Notes: generated from the sequence alone by a model not told the origin. Shown: positions 52,534-63,130, counted from the stretch's first letter. The stretch is DNA of 64,000 nucleotides from Rubrivivax sp. (GCA_016707445.1 JADJHR010000009.1:124001-188000), one strand, 5' to 3'. Made by a program: numbers and translations.

Positions 52534-53109
52534 TCATGCCTGCCGATCGCCCAGCAGACCTGCCAGCTTGTGGACCGTGCCCCAATTGCGCGTGGTGCAA
52601 AGGCGTCCGACCTTGCCCAGCAGAGCCTGCGCCGCCTTGCTCTGAAGGATGCCGGCGCTGCACAGCAGATAGGCCGCGTGCCCGGTCAGATGGAAACGCT
52701 CGTCGGGCGCCAGCAGCAGCGTCAGCACCGACAAGGACTCGATCGCCGGGGCATCGGGCGCAAACACCACCAACAGTCGAGACGGATCGACCACCGCCGA
52801 TGCCAGCGCATTGCCGTCGACGATGGCTGCAAACTGCTGCGCCGACTTGACGATCACCGGCACGTCCAGCCCCAGTTGCTGCCGAATCGCGCCTTCAATC
52901 TTCGCGGCGCTGCGTGCCGGTGCCCCGGCGGCGGCGCCGAACACCGCGTTGCCGCTGTTGAGCAGGGTGCGCACCTCGACGGCGCCCAGGCCTGCGAGCA
53001 GCGCCCGCAGGTCGGCCATCGGCACACGCTGCCGGCCTCCGACATTGACGCCGCGCAGCAAGGCCACGCATCGAGAGTCGGTGTTCAAGATCCTGCCGTC
53101 ATTGCCCAT
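52534..53109 (-). CDS. DUF1697 family protein
   Basis: Cytoplasmic protein (191 aa). CVALLRGVNVGG, RVPMADLRALLAGLG and VRTLLNSGNAVF are the DUF1697 hallmarks; the C-terminal TTRNWGTVHKLAGLL is also typical. Function unknown; widely distributed. It lies 41 bp upstream of the thioesterase gene on the same strand. Confidence 0.88.
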   Translation of the reverse strand: MGNDGRILNTDSRCVALLRGVNVGGRQRVPMADLRALLAGLGAVEVRTLLNSGNAVFGAAAGAPARSAAKIEGAIRQQLGLDVPVIVKSAQQFAAIVDGNALASAVVDPSRLLVVFAPDAPAIESLSVLTLLLAPDERFHLTGHAAYLLCSAGILQSKAAQALLGKVGRLCTTRNWGTVHKLAGLLGDRQA

Positions 53110-53168
53110 GGCGCCAGCCGCAGATGGGGGCTGCGGGCGCGGTGGGCCGCCTCATCGTGTCCGCAAGC

Positions 53169-54647
53169 TCAGCGCGCCGGATCGACGGGCGTGAACACAC
53201 CGGCGCGCGCTTCGATCGCCTCGCCCGCCTGCAGGCACAAGTCTTCGCGGAAGCGTCCCGCGATCAGCTGCACGCCCATGGGGGCGCAGTGCACCGGTGT
53301 GGGCGCAGCCGGGTCGGCGGTCAGCGCGGTGGCGTAGTCGGCGCCGCTGACCACGCCGGTCGGCACCGACAGGCCCGGCAGACCCAGCACCGGTGGCGCC
53401 AGCATCGGGGCCTGGGCCCGCAGCACCCTGCCCATCAGCGCATCGCCCTGCAGGTCGAGATCCTGTCGCAGCGGCGGCTCGAACGAGTTGGGCATCAACA
53501 GCAGCGGGTAACGTTCGAAGAACAGCGACCATTCACGCAGGATGGCCAGCCGTCGACCCAGCGCGGCGCCGAAGCCGTCAAGGTCGAGCAGTTCGACATG
53601 CGTCAACATCGCACGCACGCTTTCGCGGATCTGATCGTCGCCGTCGCGTGCGATCGCCGGCAGCATGGTGGCGCGGGCATCGCTCATCAGCAGCGACGCC
53701 CACAGCGCGGCCGTCTCGGCCAGCCGCGGCGGCGTGGCCAGCTCGACGGCGAAACCTGCATCGGCCAGCCAGTCGGCAGCGCACCGCACCGCCTGCGATA
53801 CCGCAGGGTGGATCGAATAACCTTCGACCGAAGCGCATACCGCAACACGAATCGGCGCGTGTGGCAGGTCGAAGGCCAGTGGCGCCGGCACCCAACAGGG
53901 GTCGCGCGGGTCGCGGCGGGACATGGCCGCCAGGCCCAGGCGCACGTCGGCCACGCTGCGCGCCAGCGGCCCCTGAACCGACATCAGCTGCGCCGTGATC
54001 GGACGTTCGGCGGCCGCACTCGGGTTGTACGCGGGTACACGGCCCAAGCTGGGTCGCAGACCGACCACACCGCAGGCATAGGCTGGATAGCGCACCGAGC
54101 CGCCGATGTCATTGCCATGCGCCAGCGCGCCGATGCCCGCGGCCACCGCCGCCGCGGCGCCGCCGCTCGAGCCGCCGGGCGTGATGCCGGCATCCCAGGG
54201 ATTGAGCGTGCGGCCGTGCAGCGCGTTGTCGGTGAACCAGCGCCAGGAAAACGCCGGCGTGTTGGTGCGGCCGAAGATCACCGCGCCTGCTGCGCGCAGG
54301 TTGGCCACCACCGGGCTGTCGTCAGCGGCAACGATCTTGCCGTACGCGACCACGCCATTGGTCGTGGCGCAGCCGCGTTGGTCGACGTTGACCTTGACCG
54401 TCACCGGAACGCCATGCAGCGGGCCCAGCGCGTCGCCGCGCTGCACGGCGGCGTCGGCCGCCGCAGCCGCAGCGCGTGCCTCGTCGGTCAAGGGCTGCAC
54501 CACGGCGTTCAATGCCGGGTTGACCTGCGCCATGCGGGCCAGGCAGCTGTCCAGCGCCTCGGTGGCCGAGACCTCGCGCGCCGCAATGGCGCCGGCCAGT
54601 CTGAGCGCCGACCAGCGCCACAGCGCGTTGGGGTCGTCTTGCTTCAT
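53169..54647 (-). CDS. Amidase (amidase signature family)
   Basis: Amide hydrolase of 492 aa; the ATG at 54647 has a GGAGG site. The Ser-cisSer-Lys triad is visible: Lys85 in VTVKVNVD, cis-Ser161 in GGSSGG and nucleophile Ser184 in GGSVRYPA. There is no GatB/GatC context and no signal peptide, so it is a metabolic amidase rather than a GatA. The substrate is unknown. Confidence 0.9.
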   Translation of the reverse strand: MKQDDPNALWRWSALRLAGAIAAREVSATEALDSCLARMAQVNPALNAVVQPLTDEARAAAAAADAAVQRGDALGPLHGVPVTVKVNVDQRGCATTNGVVAYGKIVAADDSPVVANLRAAGAVIFGRTNTPAFSWRWFTDNALHGRTLNPWDAGITPGGSSGGAAAAVAAGIGALAHGNDIGGSVRYPAYACGVVGLRPSLGRVPAYNPSAAAERPITAQLMSVQGPLARSVADVRLGLAAMSRRDPRDPCWVPAPLAFDLPHAPIRVAVCASVEGYSIHPAVSQAVRCAADWLADAGFAVELATPPRLAETAALWASLLMSDARATMLPAIARDGDDQIRESVRAMLTHVELLDLDGFGAALGRRLAILREWSLFFERYPLLLMPNSFEPPLRQDLDLQGDALMGRVLRAQAPMLAPPVLGLPGLSVPTGVVSGADYATALTADPAAPTPVHCAPMGVQLIAGRFREDLCLQAGEAIEARAGVFTPVDPAR

Positions 54648-54699
54648 GTCGCCTCCTGTCACCGCGCCTGGCACCGATCCTCGACCCGGGTGGGCGGCA

Positions 54700-57097
54700 T
54701 CACACGCCGTAGGGCACCCAGACGTTCTTCACCTGCACCGCCTGCTCGAGCACCGCGCGGGCGTCGGCCGCCAGCGCGACGTCGCCGACCCAGGTGCGCT
54801 TGAGATTGCTGGCCGACAGCGCCTGCACGCGCTGCGCCTGTGCCGGCGTGGCGCTAGGCCACCAGAAGGCGTCGACCTCGGCATGCGCGGCCAGCGTGTC
54901 GGCCAGCTCGTCGTGCGCGCCGGTCACCAGATTGAGCACCCCACCGGGGAGATCGGAGGTGTCGAGCAGGGCGTACAGCTCGGCGGCCACCAGCGGCTGC
55001 ACCGACGACGGCACCGCCACCACGCGGTTGCCTATCGCGATGGCCGGCGCTGCCAGCTGCATCAGCCCCAGCAGCGGCTGCGCGTCGGGCGCGATGACGC
55101 CGACGATGCCCATCGCCTCGTGCAGGGCCAGCGTCACGCCACGCAGCGGCGGCTGGTGCACGGCACCGTCGAATTTGTCGGCCCAGGCGGCGGCGCTGAA
55201 CAGGCATTCGATCGTGGCTTGCAGCTCGGCTGCGGCCACAGCAGCGGTCGAGGTGGCGGCCAGCAGATCGATCAGCCGCAGTCGCTGCGCCCCCAGGTTC
55301 TCGGCCAGATAAAACAGCACCTGGGCGCGGCCATGGGCGGTGTTGCGTTCCCAGGTGACGGCGGCGCGCGCTGCGTCGACGGCGTTGCGCAGGTCCTTGC
55401 GATTGCCCTCGGGCACCACGCCCAGCAGACGTGCGCCGGCCCAGACCTCGCGGCTGTAGCCGCCGTCGGGCCGCACCTGCTTGCCGCCGATGTAGAGCTT
55501 GGGTGTGCGGTCGATGCCGCCCGACGCGACCACGGCATGGCGCAAGCCAGCCGCGGCCTTCCTCGCCGGCACCGCCTTGCGAGCCGGTGCTGCGGCGGGC
55601 ACAGGCCGCAGGTATTCACGCAGGCCCTCGCGTCCGCCTTCGCGGCCGAAGCCACTTTCCTTGTAGCCGCCGAAGCCGCAGGCGGCGTCGAACTGATTGG
55701 CACCGTTGACCCACACCACGCCGGCTTTCAGGCGCGGCGCGACTTCCAGCGCCAGGCCGATCGACTCGCTCCAGACGCTGGCGGCCAAACCGAAGCGGGT
55801 GTGGTTGGCCAGTTCGACCGCCTCATTGGGCGTGCGGAATGTCTGCACGGTCAGCACCGGGCCGAAGACCTCGTCCTGCACGATCTCGCTGGCGGTGTCG
55901 ACGCCGCTCACCAACGTCGGCGCGAAGAAGCAGCCCTGCGTTGGCAAGGCGGTGGCGCTGGCCTGATGCACCTCGGCGCCTTCGGCGCGCGCGCGGTCGA
56001 CATAGCCGCTGACGCGGTCGAACTGTTCTCGACTGACCAGCGCCCCCATGTCGGTGGACTTGTCCAGCGGGTTGCCGACGCGGATCTTGCCCATGCGCAG
56101 CTTCAGCTTGGCCAGCAGCGCGGGCGCCGTGCCCTCGTGCACCAGCAGCCGGCTGCCGGCGCAACAGACCTGGCCCTGGTTGAAGAAGATGCTGTCGACC
56201 AGGCCTTCGACTGCGGCGTCGAGGTCGGCGTCGGCAAACACCAGGTAAGGCGACTTGCCGCCCAGTTCGAGACTGAGCTTCTTGCCGCTGCCGGCCGTGG
56301 ACTTGCGGATGGCGCGGCCCACCTCGGTGCTGCCGGTGAACGCGATCTTGGCGATGCGTGGATGCGCGGTGATGGCCTGACCCACCGCGCCATCACCGCA
56401 GACCAGGTTGAACACGCCCGCCGGCAGACCGGCTTCGCTGCAGATGTCGGCAAACAGCAGCGCGCTCAGCGAGGTCTGTTCGGCCGGCTTGAACACCACC
56501 GTGTTGCCGCAGGCCAGCGCCGGTGCCACCTTCCAGGCCAGCATCAGCAGCGGAAAATTCCAGGGCACGATCTGCCCCACCACGCCGAGCGCCTTGTGCT
56601 GCGGGTATTCACTGGCCAGCAGCTGTGCCCAGCCGGCGTGGTGATAGAAATGGCGCACCGCCAGCGGGATGTCGATGTCGCGCGTTTCGCGGATGGGCTT
56701 GCCGTTGTCCAGCGTCTCCAGCACCGCAAACAGCCGCGCGTGTTTCTGCAGCGCGCGCCAGTGCGTACAGGTGGCGCGCGCGGCCATGGCCGCCCAACTG
56801 CTGCCAGGCCGGCAAGGCGGATTCGGCGGCCGCGACGGCCAGCTCGACCAGCGCCGGTGTGCCCTGGGCGATCTGCGCCAGCGCCTGCCCGTTGGCCGGA
56901 TTCAGGCTGTCGAAATGTTTGACGCCCTTGACCCGGCGGCCGTCGATGAAGTGGCCGAAACGCCGGCCCTGCGCGTCGAGCCAGGCCTGCGCTTGGGCGT
57001 CCGATTCCGGGGCGGGGCCGTAGTCCATGGTGGCGAGGAGTTCGGTGATCTTGGGCAGGCTGCCGAGGGGCGAACGAAGTGAGCGTGGGGGTTTCAT
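54700..57097 (-). CDS. Tandem aldehyde dehydrogenase (frameshift near 56748-56756)
   Basis: Protein of about 800 aa with two ALDH domains. The first is complete: VVGQIVPWNFPLLML, FTGSTEVGRAI, LELGGKSP with the general-base Glu, and GQVCCAGSR with the catalytic Cys. The second (after a PAAAPARKAVPARKA linker) keeps the NAD-binding core but lacks a catalytic Cys loop, so it is degenerate. The N-terminal 110 residues (MKPPRSLRSPLG to LYALARA) lie in another frame. Two bases lost from the GCGCGC run at about 56748-56756 would restore the expected LARALQKHAR. It starts one base after the deoC stop and probably oxidises the acetaldehyde that DeoC makes. Confidence 0.85.
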
Positions 57098-57098
57098 T

Positions 57099-58046
57099 TC
57101 AGGGCAGGGCGTGTCGATGGGCGGCGCTGTAGAAGCCCGTCACGTGGTGTTCGAGCTGGCGCTCGACGTCGGTCAGCAGGCTGCTGGCACCGAAACGGAA
57201 CAGATCGGGTTGCAGCCAGCGGTTGCCCAGCTCTTCCTTCATCAAGGCCAGGTACTGCGTGGCCGCACGCGCCGTGCTGATGCCGCCGGCGGGCTTGTAG
57301 CCGACCACATGGCCAGTCTCGGCGGCATAGTCGCGGATCGCGCGCACCATCACCAGCGACACGTCGAGCGTGGCGTTGACCGATTCCTTGCCGGTGCTGG
57401 TCTTGATGAAGTCGGCGCCCGCCATCATCGCGACCCAGGATGCACGCGCCACGTTCTCCAGCGTCTGCAGCTCGCCGGTGGCCAGGATGGCCTTCAGGTG
57501 CGCGGGGCCGCAGGCCGCGCGGTAGGCACGCAACTCGTCATACAGCGCGGCCCAGTCGTGCAGCAGCGCATGGCGCCGGCTGATCACAATGTCGACCTCT
57601 CGCGCGCCGGCGGCGACCGACAATTCGATCTCGCGCAGCTTGGTCTCCGTCGGCGTCTGCCCAGCCGGAAACCCGGTCGACACCACCGCCACCGGAATGC
57701 CGCTGCCGGCCAGCGCCTGCACCGCGGTGGCCACCATCTCGTGATAGACGCAGACCGCGCCGACCTTCAGCTCATTCAGGCCCAGCGCGTCCATCAGGTC
57801 GCGACGCAGCGGTGCGCGTGCCTTCGCGCACAGGCGCTTCACGCGGCCAAAGGTGTCGTCGCCGGCCAGCGTGGTGAGGTCGATGCACTGGATGGTGCGC
57901 ACCAGCCAGGCCGCCTGATGGGCCTTCTTCACCGACCGGCTGCCGTTCAGTCCGGCCACCCGGCGCGCCACTGCCGGCTGGTTGACATGGAGGGCGCGCA
58001 GGCGCGCCAGGTCGAGCGCGGTGCCGGGGTTGAGCGTGTCGGTCAT
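57099..58046 (-). CDS. deoC: Deoxyribose-phosphate aldolase DeoC
   Basis: Aldolase (315 aa) cleaving deoxyribose-5-phosphate to acetaldehyde and glyceraldehyde-3-phosphate. The Schiff-base Lys215 is in DFIKTSTGK, and the second active-site Lys is in VGYKPAGGI. The longer type (about 315 aa, with an N-terminal extension) is typical of this group and commonly precedes an aldehyde dehydrogenase gene, as here. The ATG at 58046 was chosen because the upstream frame lacks conservation. Confidence 0.93.
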   Translation of the reverse strand: MTDTLNPGTALDLARLRALHVNQPAVARRVAGLNGSRSVKKAHQAAWLVRTIQCIDLTTLAGDDTFGRVKRLCAKARAPLRRDLMDALGLNELKVGAVCVYHEMVATAVQALAGSGIPVAVVSTGFPAGQTPTETKLREIELSVAAGAREVDIVISRRHALLHDWAALYDELRAYRAACGPAHLKAILATGELQTLENVARASWVAMMAGADFIKTSTGKESVNATLDVSLVMVRAIRDYAAETGHVVGYKPAGGISTARAATQYLALMKEELGNRWLQPDLFRFGASSLLTDVERQLEHHVTGFYSAAHRHALP

Positions 58047-58276
58047 GCGGTGGGGCCTTAGCGGCCCTTGCAGCGAAATCGAGCGCTGCAGAATAGCGCC
58101 TTCCGGCTGCCCGCCTTCCCCTGGACAACCCAAGCCCGAGGCAGCCAATGGCCGGCCGGCGCTGCGCCGTTTTGATCACCGACATCGGCACCCGCACCCA
58201 CCCCTACCATCAGCGCGAGTTCAGCGTCGCTTTTCCGGCGATCGGCCATGGCCAGATTGCGCCATGCTGGTGGGTG

Positions 58277-59849
58277 ATGGACATCCTGCATCGCATCATG
58301 ATGATCGGGCATTTGCTCCGGTGGTCGACGGCCGCCTGCCGGGCTGTCCTGCTGAGCCTTGCTGCTGCCGGTGCGGCGGCGGCGCCGACCAGCGACCTGC
58401 CCCCGCCGCCGGCCGCCGATGCGCAGCCCGCACCCGCCGTCGCAGTGCCGCGCCCGGCAAGCCCGCCACCGCCATTGCCCGTACAGCCTCCCGATCCGGC
58501 GCCGCAGCCACCGGAGCCGGTTGCAGCGGCACCCGACCCAACGCCGCCACCGACCACGACCGAATCGCCCACTGTCCCTGAACCGGTGCAGTTTGCGCCG
58601 GTGGTCGTGATCGAAACGCCAGCCTCCGTCAACGTCGATGCCGCCTGGTTCGATCAGCCCCTGGGGCTCGACCCTCAGGCCTGGCGCTTCAGTGCCGCGC
58701 TGGCGGCGATGGGCGCCAGCGCCCAGGCCGACGCGCTGCGCCGGGTGCTGCTGCAGCGCCATCTGGCGCAAGTGGCCGGTGAGGTGACCGACCCTGCGTT
58801 GACCGTGCGCCTGGCGCTGGTGCAGGGGCAGAGCCTGCCGATGCCCGATACCGATGCCGGCCTGCGCGCGCGCTGGGCCGAGACGATCAACCGCCATCTG
58901 CAGGCCAGGCCGCCCACCGCCGCGTTGCCGATTCCACCCGAGCTGGAGGTCGACGCCGCACGGCTGCGCGAAGCTGCGCCGGGGCTGTGGTCGCTGCACG
59001 CACCCGACGGTGCCGTGCGCGGCCGGGTCTGGTGGCTGCAGCTGCACAACGCCGCGGCGCTGCCGCTGGCGCTGGCCGAGTTCCGCGTGCGCGCGCCGTC
59101 AGGACCCTTGAACACCGTTTTCGATTGCAGCCTGCCGCGCTATGCCGAGATGCTGCTGGCCCTGCCCGGCCGTGACACGGCCTACCCTGTGCCGTGCCAA
59201 CGCCGGTGCCGGCAGCGAACCTGCCTTTGCCGAGCTCGCGCGCCAGCTTCGCAGCAACGCCACGCTGCCGCTGCGACTGGAGCCGGTTGATCTGTCGTCG
59301 CCGATACCGGTGCGGCGCGTCGCGCAGCGGCTGGAAGCTGCGCACAAGGCAGCGGCGGATGCGCTGGTGGTCACCGTGTCAGCGGCTCGGCAAAGCGCGG
59401 CAGCGCCACCGCGCGCGGCCGCCGACAAGGGCGCTGCGACGCGCCAGCCCTCGTCGCAGGCTGTCGATCGATGGAAGATCGGCGGCCTGTGTGCGCTGGC
59501 GCTGGCACTCTATTCGGCGCTGGCCTGGTTGGCGGGCCGGCGTGCGGCCCTGTTGACCAGCTGGCTGGCGTTGACCGCGCTGTCGCTCACGGCTGCGTTC
59601 AAGGGACTGCCCGGGTTGTGGAGCGCGCTGCCCAGGGTCGACACCTGGTCCGTGGGCGCCGCCGTGCTGCCGCCGATGATGATCCTGGCCGCCGTGGTGC
59701 TGCCCTTTGTCGCCACGCTGGTGTTGTCGGTGGCGCACGAGCTGCTGTTTGGTGAGCGCATCGGTGTGCTGCGCGCGCTGGGCCGTGCCGTGGCCGCCGC
59801 GCTGGCCGAAGGCGTGATCGAACGCTTGTTCGGTCGACGGCGCGCCTGA
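58277..59849 (+). CDS. Hypothetical Pro-rich exported membrane protein (one-base frameshift at 59185-59187)
   Basis: Two frames join into one protein of about 520 aa if one C is removed from CCC at 59185-59187 (giving DTAYLCRANAGAG). It has a hydrophobic leader (around RWSTAACRAVLLSLAAAG) and a long Pro/Ala-rich tract (about 35-110). A soluble domain follows, then a C-terminal region of three or four membrane segments (LCALALALYSALAWLAG, LTSWLALTALSLTAAF, MMILAAVVLPFVATLVLSV). No family is recognised. The start is uncertain: ATGs at 58277, 58298 and 58301 are all possible. Confidence 0.55.
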
Positions 59850-59871
59850 GGTGCGTGCTCGGGCCGCGCGG

Positions 59872-60885
59872 TCAATCGAAGTCTTCGGTGTCCACGTCGG
59901 CCTGTGACGCCGGGTTGTAGCGCGGGCCCACCACGGTGTGGCGGTTGATCATCGCATCCAGGCGCTGCAGCTGTGCCGGTGTCAGCCGCACGTCGCCGGC
60001 ACCCATGTTGTCTTGCAGGTGCGCGTTCTGTGACGTGCCTGGGATCGCCACCACCTGTTCACCTTGCGCCAACACCCAGGCCAGGGCCAGCTGCGCGGGT
60101 GTGCAGTCGAGTTCACGCGCAAGCTCAAGGTAGGGCGGCAGCAACCTCAGGTTGGCGGCATAGGCTTCGGGCGCAAAGCGCGGCATTGCACGGCGCAGGT
60201 CCTTGTCGGGCAAGCTGGTCGGATCATGCAGCGTGTTGGTCAGGAAGGCGCGCGCCAGCGGGCTGAAGGCGACGAAGGCGGCGCCGATCTCGCGGCAGGT
60301 GGCCAGTACCGCGATCTCGGGGTTGCGCGTCCACAGCGAATACTCGGTCTGCACCGCGCTGATCGGGTGCACCGCATGGGCGCGGCGGATGACGGGCGCC
60401 GACACTTCTGACAGCCCGATCGCACGCACCTTGCCCGCGGCCAGCAGGCGCGACATCTCGCCCACCGAATCTTCGATCGGAACGCGCTGGTCCCAGCGGT
60501 GCAGGTAGTACAGGTCGATGACGTCGGTGCCCAGGCGCCGCAGGCTGTCTTCGCAATTGCGGCGAATGGTTTCGGGGCGGCCGTCGATCACGCGCTTCAT
60601 GCCGTCGGCGAACTGCACGCCGGCCATGCCACCCTTGCTGCACAGCGTGATGCGCGATCGATGATCCTTCAGCACGCGGCCGACCAGGCTCTCGTTGCTG
60701 CCGAAGCCGTACAGCGCGGCGGTGTCGAAGAAGTCCACGCCCAGGTCGAAGGCGTGGCGCAGCAGTGCCTCGCCTTCGGCCGCGCTGGGCGGCCTGCCAT
60801 AGCCATGGCTGAGGCTCATGCAGCCCAGGCCCAGCGGGTTGACGCTGAACGGGCCGACGCGACGTCGGCCGCTGCCGTCAGCCAT
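59872..60885 (-). CDS. Aldo/keto reductase coupled to the protocatechuate operon
   Basis: AKR of 337 aa: GLGCMSLSHGYG, FFDTAALYGFGSNE (catalytic Asp, Tyr), TLCSKGG (Lys) and YYLHRWD (His). YSLWTRNPE and VAIPGTSQNAHLQDNM match the AKR13-like group. Its ATG lies 8 bp inside the end of ligC, so it is translated from the same message. It may reduce an aldehyde from lignin-type aromatics before or beside the ring-cleavage pathway; that is inference from position. Confidence 0.88.
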   Translation of the reverse strand: MADGSGRRRVGPFSVNPLGLGCMSLSHGYGRPPSAAEGEALLRHAFDLGVDFFDTAALYGFGSNESLVGRVLKDHRSRITLCSKGGMAGVQFADGMKRVIDGRPETIRRNCEDSLRRLGTDVIDLYYLHRWDQRVPIEDSVGEMSRLLAAGKVRAIGLSEVSAPVIRRAHAVHPISAVQTEYSLWTRNPEIAVLATCREIGAAFVAFSPLARAFLTNTLHDPTSLPDKDLRRAMPRFAPEAYAANLRLLPPYLELARELDCTPAQLALAWVLAQGEQVVAIPGTSQNAHLQDNMGAGDVRLTPAQLQRLDAMINRHTVVGPRYNPASQADVDTEDFD

Positions 60886-61828
60886 CGAGCTGCTGCTCCA
60901 GCTGGTGCAGCACGCGGTAACAGGGCAGCACCTGGGCCACGCTGGCATTGGGCTCACGCCCCTCGCGGATGGCGGCGAAGAACTCGCGGTCCTGCAGTTC
61001 GATGCCGTTCATCGACACGGCGACATGCGACACGTCGATCCTCTCGTCCTTGCCGTTGAACAGATCGTCGTAGCGCGCCAGGTAGGTGCCGCTGTCACCG
61101 ATGTAGCGAAAGAAGGTGCCCAGCGGGCCGTCGTTGTTGAAGCTCAACGACAATGTGCAGATCGCCCCGTTGGCGGCCTGCAGCTGGATGCTCATGTCCA
61201 TCGCGATGCCCAGCGTCGGGTGGATCGGGCCCTGGATGGCGTTGGCCTTCACGATCGGGCTGCGCGCCTGGTAGGCGAACAGGTCGACGGTGTGCGCCGC
61301 GTGATGCCACAGCAGGTGGTCGGTCCAGCTGCGCGGCTGGCCCAGCGCGTTCATGTTGGTGCGCCGGAAGAAGTAGGTCTGAACGTCCAGTTGCTGGATG
61401 TTGAATTCGCCCCTCTCGATGCGCTGGTGCAGCCACTGGTGGCTGGGATTGAAGCGGCGCGTGTGGCCGCACATCGCCACCTTGCCGCTGTTCTGCGCTG
61501 CGGCCACCACGGCCTGCCCGTCGTCGAGCCTGTCGCACAGCGGGATCTCGACCTGCACGTGTTTGCCGGCGGCCAGGCAGGCCAGGGTCTGCGAGGCGTG
61601 CATCTGCGTCGGCGTGCACAGGATGACGGCGTCGACCTCGGGCATGGCCAGGCTGTCGGCCAGGTCGGTGCTGACATGCCGGATGCCGTACTTGTCGGCC
61701 ACCTGCCGTGTCTTTGCGAGGTCGCGGCTGACCAAGGAGACCACCTCCACGCCGTCGATCAGCCGTATGGCGTCGAGGTGCTTGATGCCGAAGGCGCCGG
61801 CACCGGCAAGGGCGACCTTGATCGTCAT
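60878..61828 (-). CDS. ligC: 4-carboxy-2-hydroxymuconate-6-semialdehyde dehydrogenase (LigC/PmdC)
   Basis: Gfo/Idh/MocA-family NADP dehydrogenase (316 aa) that oxidises the ring-cleavage product (as its hemiacetal) to 2-pyrone-4,6-dicarboxylate. The Rossmann motif is GAGAFG (about 9-14). CTPTQMHASQTLACL, YFFRRTNMNALGQPRSWTDH and LWHHAAHTVDLF match LigC closely. It overlaps ligB (ATGA at 61825-61828) and the downstream AKR gene. Confidence 0.95.
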   Translation of the reverse strand: MTIKVALAGAGAFGIKHLDAIRLIDGVEVVSLVSRDLAKTRQVADKYGIRHVSTDLADSLAMPEVDAVILCTPTQMHASQTLACLAAGKHVQVEIPLCDRLDDGQAVVAAAQNSGKVAMCGHTRRFNPSHQWLHQRIERGEFNIQQLDVQTYFFRRTNMNALGQPRSWTDHLLWHHAAHTVDLFAYQARSPIVKANAIQGPIHPTLGIAMDMSIQLQAANGAICTLSLSFNNDGPLGTFFRYIGDSGTYLARYDDLFNGKDERIDVSHVAVSMNGIELQDREFFAAIREGREPNASVAQVLPCYRVLHQLEQQLDG

Positions 61829-62694
61829 GACTGCTCTTCCAGGATGAGGTGACCGACCGCCGTGTTGCTGGCCGGCACGTGATAGAAGCGATGCGCGACA
61901 CGCGGCGCCGGGCCGCCGGCCACGTCGGCCATCGCGCCGCGCGCGATCAGCCACATCACCAGCTCGATGCCTTCGCTGCCGGCTTCACGCACGTAGTCGA
62001 CGTGCGGTCGCTGCGCCAGCTGTGCCGGGCTGGCGATCAGCTCGTCGAGGAACTGGTTGTCCCATTCGCGGTTGATCAGGCCGGCGCGCGGGCCCTGCAG
62101 CTGATGGCTCATGCCACCGGTGCCCCAGATGTGCACGTTCAGCGGCTCGTCGAAACGCTGCACCGCACGCCGGATGGCCTGGCCCAGCATGAAGCAGCGC
62201 CGCCCTGACGGCACCGGGTACTGCACCACGTTGACGGCGAAGGGGATCACCGGGCAGGGCCAGGCCCCTGTCGCCGGGTCCTGCGTGCCGCACATCAGCG
62301 ACAGCGGCACCGTCAGGCCATGGTCGACATCCATCCGGTTGACGATGGTGAGGTCGAAATCGTCCTGGATCACGCTTTGCGCGATGTGCGACGCCAGCAC
62401 GGGATGCCCCACCACCTTGGGTACCGGGCGCGGGCCCCAGCCTTCATCGGCCGGCGCGTATTCGGCTGCGGTGCCGATGGCGAAGGTGGGGATCATCTCC
62501 AGGCTGAACGCAGTGGCGTGGTCGTTGTAGACGAGAAAGATCACGTCGGGCCGGTGGTCCTTCATCCATTGCTTGGAGAAGTTGTAGCCCGAGAAGACCT
62601 TTTGCCAGTAGGGCTCGTTGGCCTTGCCCAGGTCGAGCGCGGCGCCGATGGCAGGCACATGGCTGGTGTAGACCGATGCGGTGATGCGGGCCAT
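61825..62694 (-). CDS. ligB: Protocatechuate 4,5-dioxygenase beta subunit (LigB/PmdB)
   Basis: Catalytic subunit (289 aa) of the class III extradiol dioxygenase that opens protocatechuate between C4 and C5. The iron ligands are in YTSHVPAIG (His12) and NRMDVDHG, YNDHATAFSLEMIPTFAIG (split by motif) with its Glu completes the site; GTGGMSHQLQG follows. It starts one base after the ligA stop and overlaps ligC, so subunits and next enzyme are made in step. Confidence 0.95.
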   Translation of the reverse strand: MARITASVYTSHVPAIGAALDLGKANEPYWQKVFSGYNFSKQWMKDHRPDVIFLVYNDHATAFSLEMIPTFAIGTAAEYAPADEGWGPRPVPKVVGHPVLASHIAQSVIQDDFDLTIVNRMDVDHGLTVPLSLMCGTQDPATGAWPCPVIPFAVNVVQYPVPSGRRCFMLGQAIRRAVQRFDEPLNVHIWGTGGMSHQLQGPRAGLINREWDNQFLDELIASPAQLAQRPHVDYVREAGSEGIELVMWLIARGAMADVAGGPAPRVAHRFYHVPASNTAVGHLILEEQS

Positions 62695-62695
62695 G

Positions 62696-63130
62696 TCAAA
62701 GGCTCCCGGCCCGGCCCTGCGGCTGGCGGTTTGCCTGCGCGCTGCCGTCCTCGCCAATGTGGCGATTGCCCTCGATCGAGCGGCCACCGCCGACCATCAT
62801 GTCGCGATATTCGTCTTCGGTCATGCCGGTCATGCTGCCGGCCATCTGCTGGAAGCTCAAGCCGTCGGTGGCGCCGATCTTGGCCAGGAAATAGATGTTG
62901 CCGCCGGCGGCCATGCAGCGGTTCAGGTCGCGGGCTAGCACGGCCAGCTTCTGCTCTTCGTTCATGGGCCACTCGTCCAGGTAGGCACGTTCGTCGGACT
63001 TGAAACGTTCGCGGTTGACCGACTTCATCAGGCTCATGCAGAACTGGTTCAGCCAGTAGCCCTTGCGCGACTGTTCGGCGTCGAAGATCGTCGTGCCAGG
63101 GATGTCCAGATAGGGTTTGTCGAGCGGCAT
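62696..63130 (-). CDS. ligA: Protocatechuate 4,5-dioxygenase alpha subunit (LigA/PmdA)
   Basis: Small subunit (144 aa) that caps the active site of LigB. The start PYLDIPGTTIFDAEQSRKGY, WPMNEEQK and the YFLAKIGATDG...AGSMTGMTEDEY region match LigA. The ATG at 63130 overlaps the ligI stop (TGATG); a TTG one codon earlier is unlikely. Confidence 0.95.
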   Translation of the reverse strand: MPLDKPYLDIPGTTIFDAEQSRKGYWLNQFCMSLMKSVNRERFKSDERAYLDEWPMNEEQKLAVLARDLNRCMAAGGNIYFLAKIGATDGLSFQQMAGSMTGMTEDEYRDMMVGGGRSIEGNRHIGEDGSAQANRQPQGRAGSL

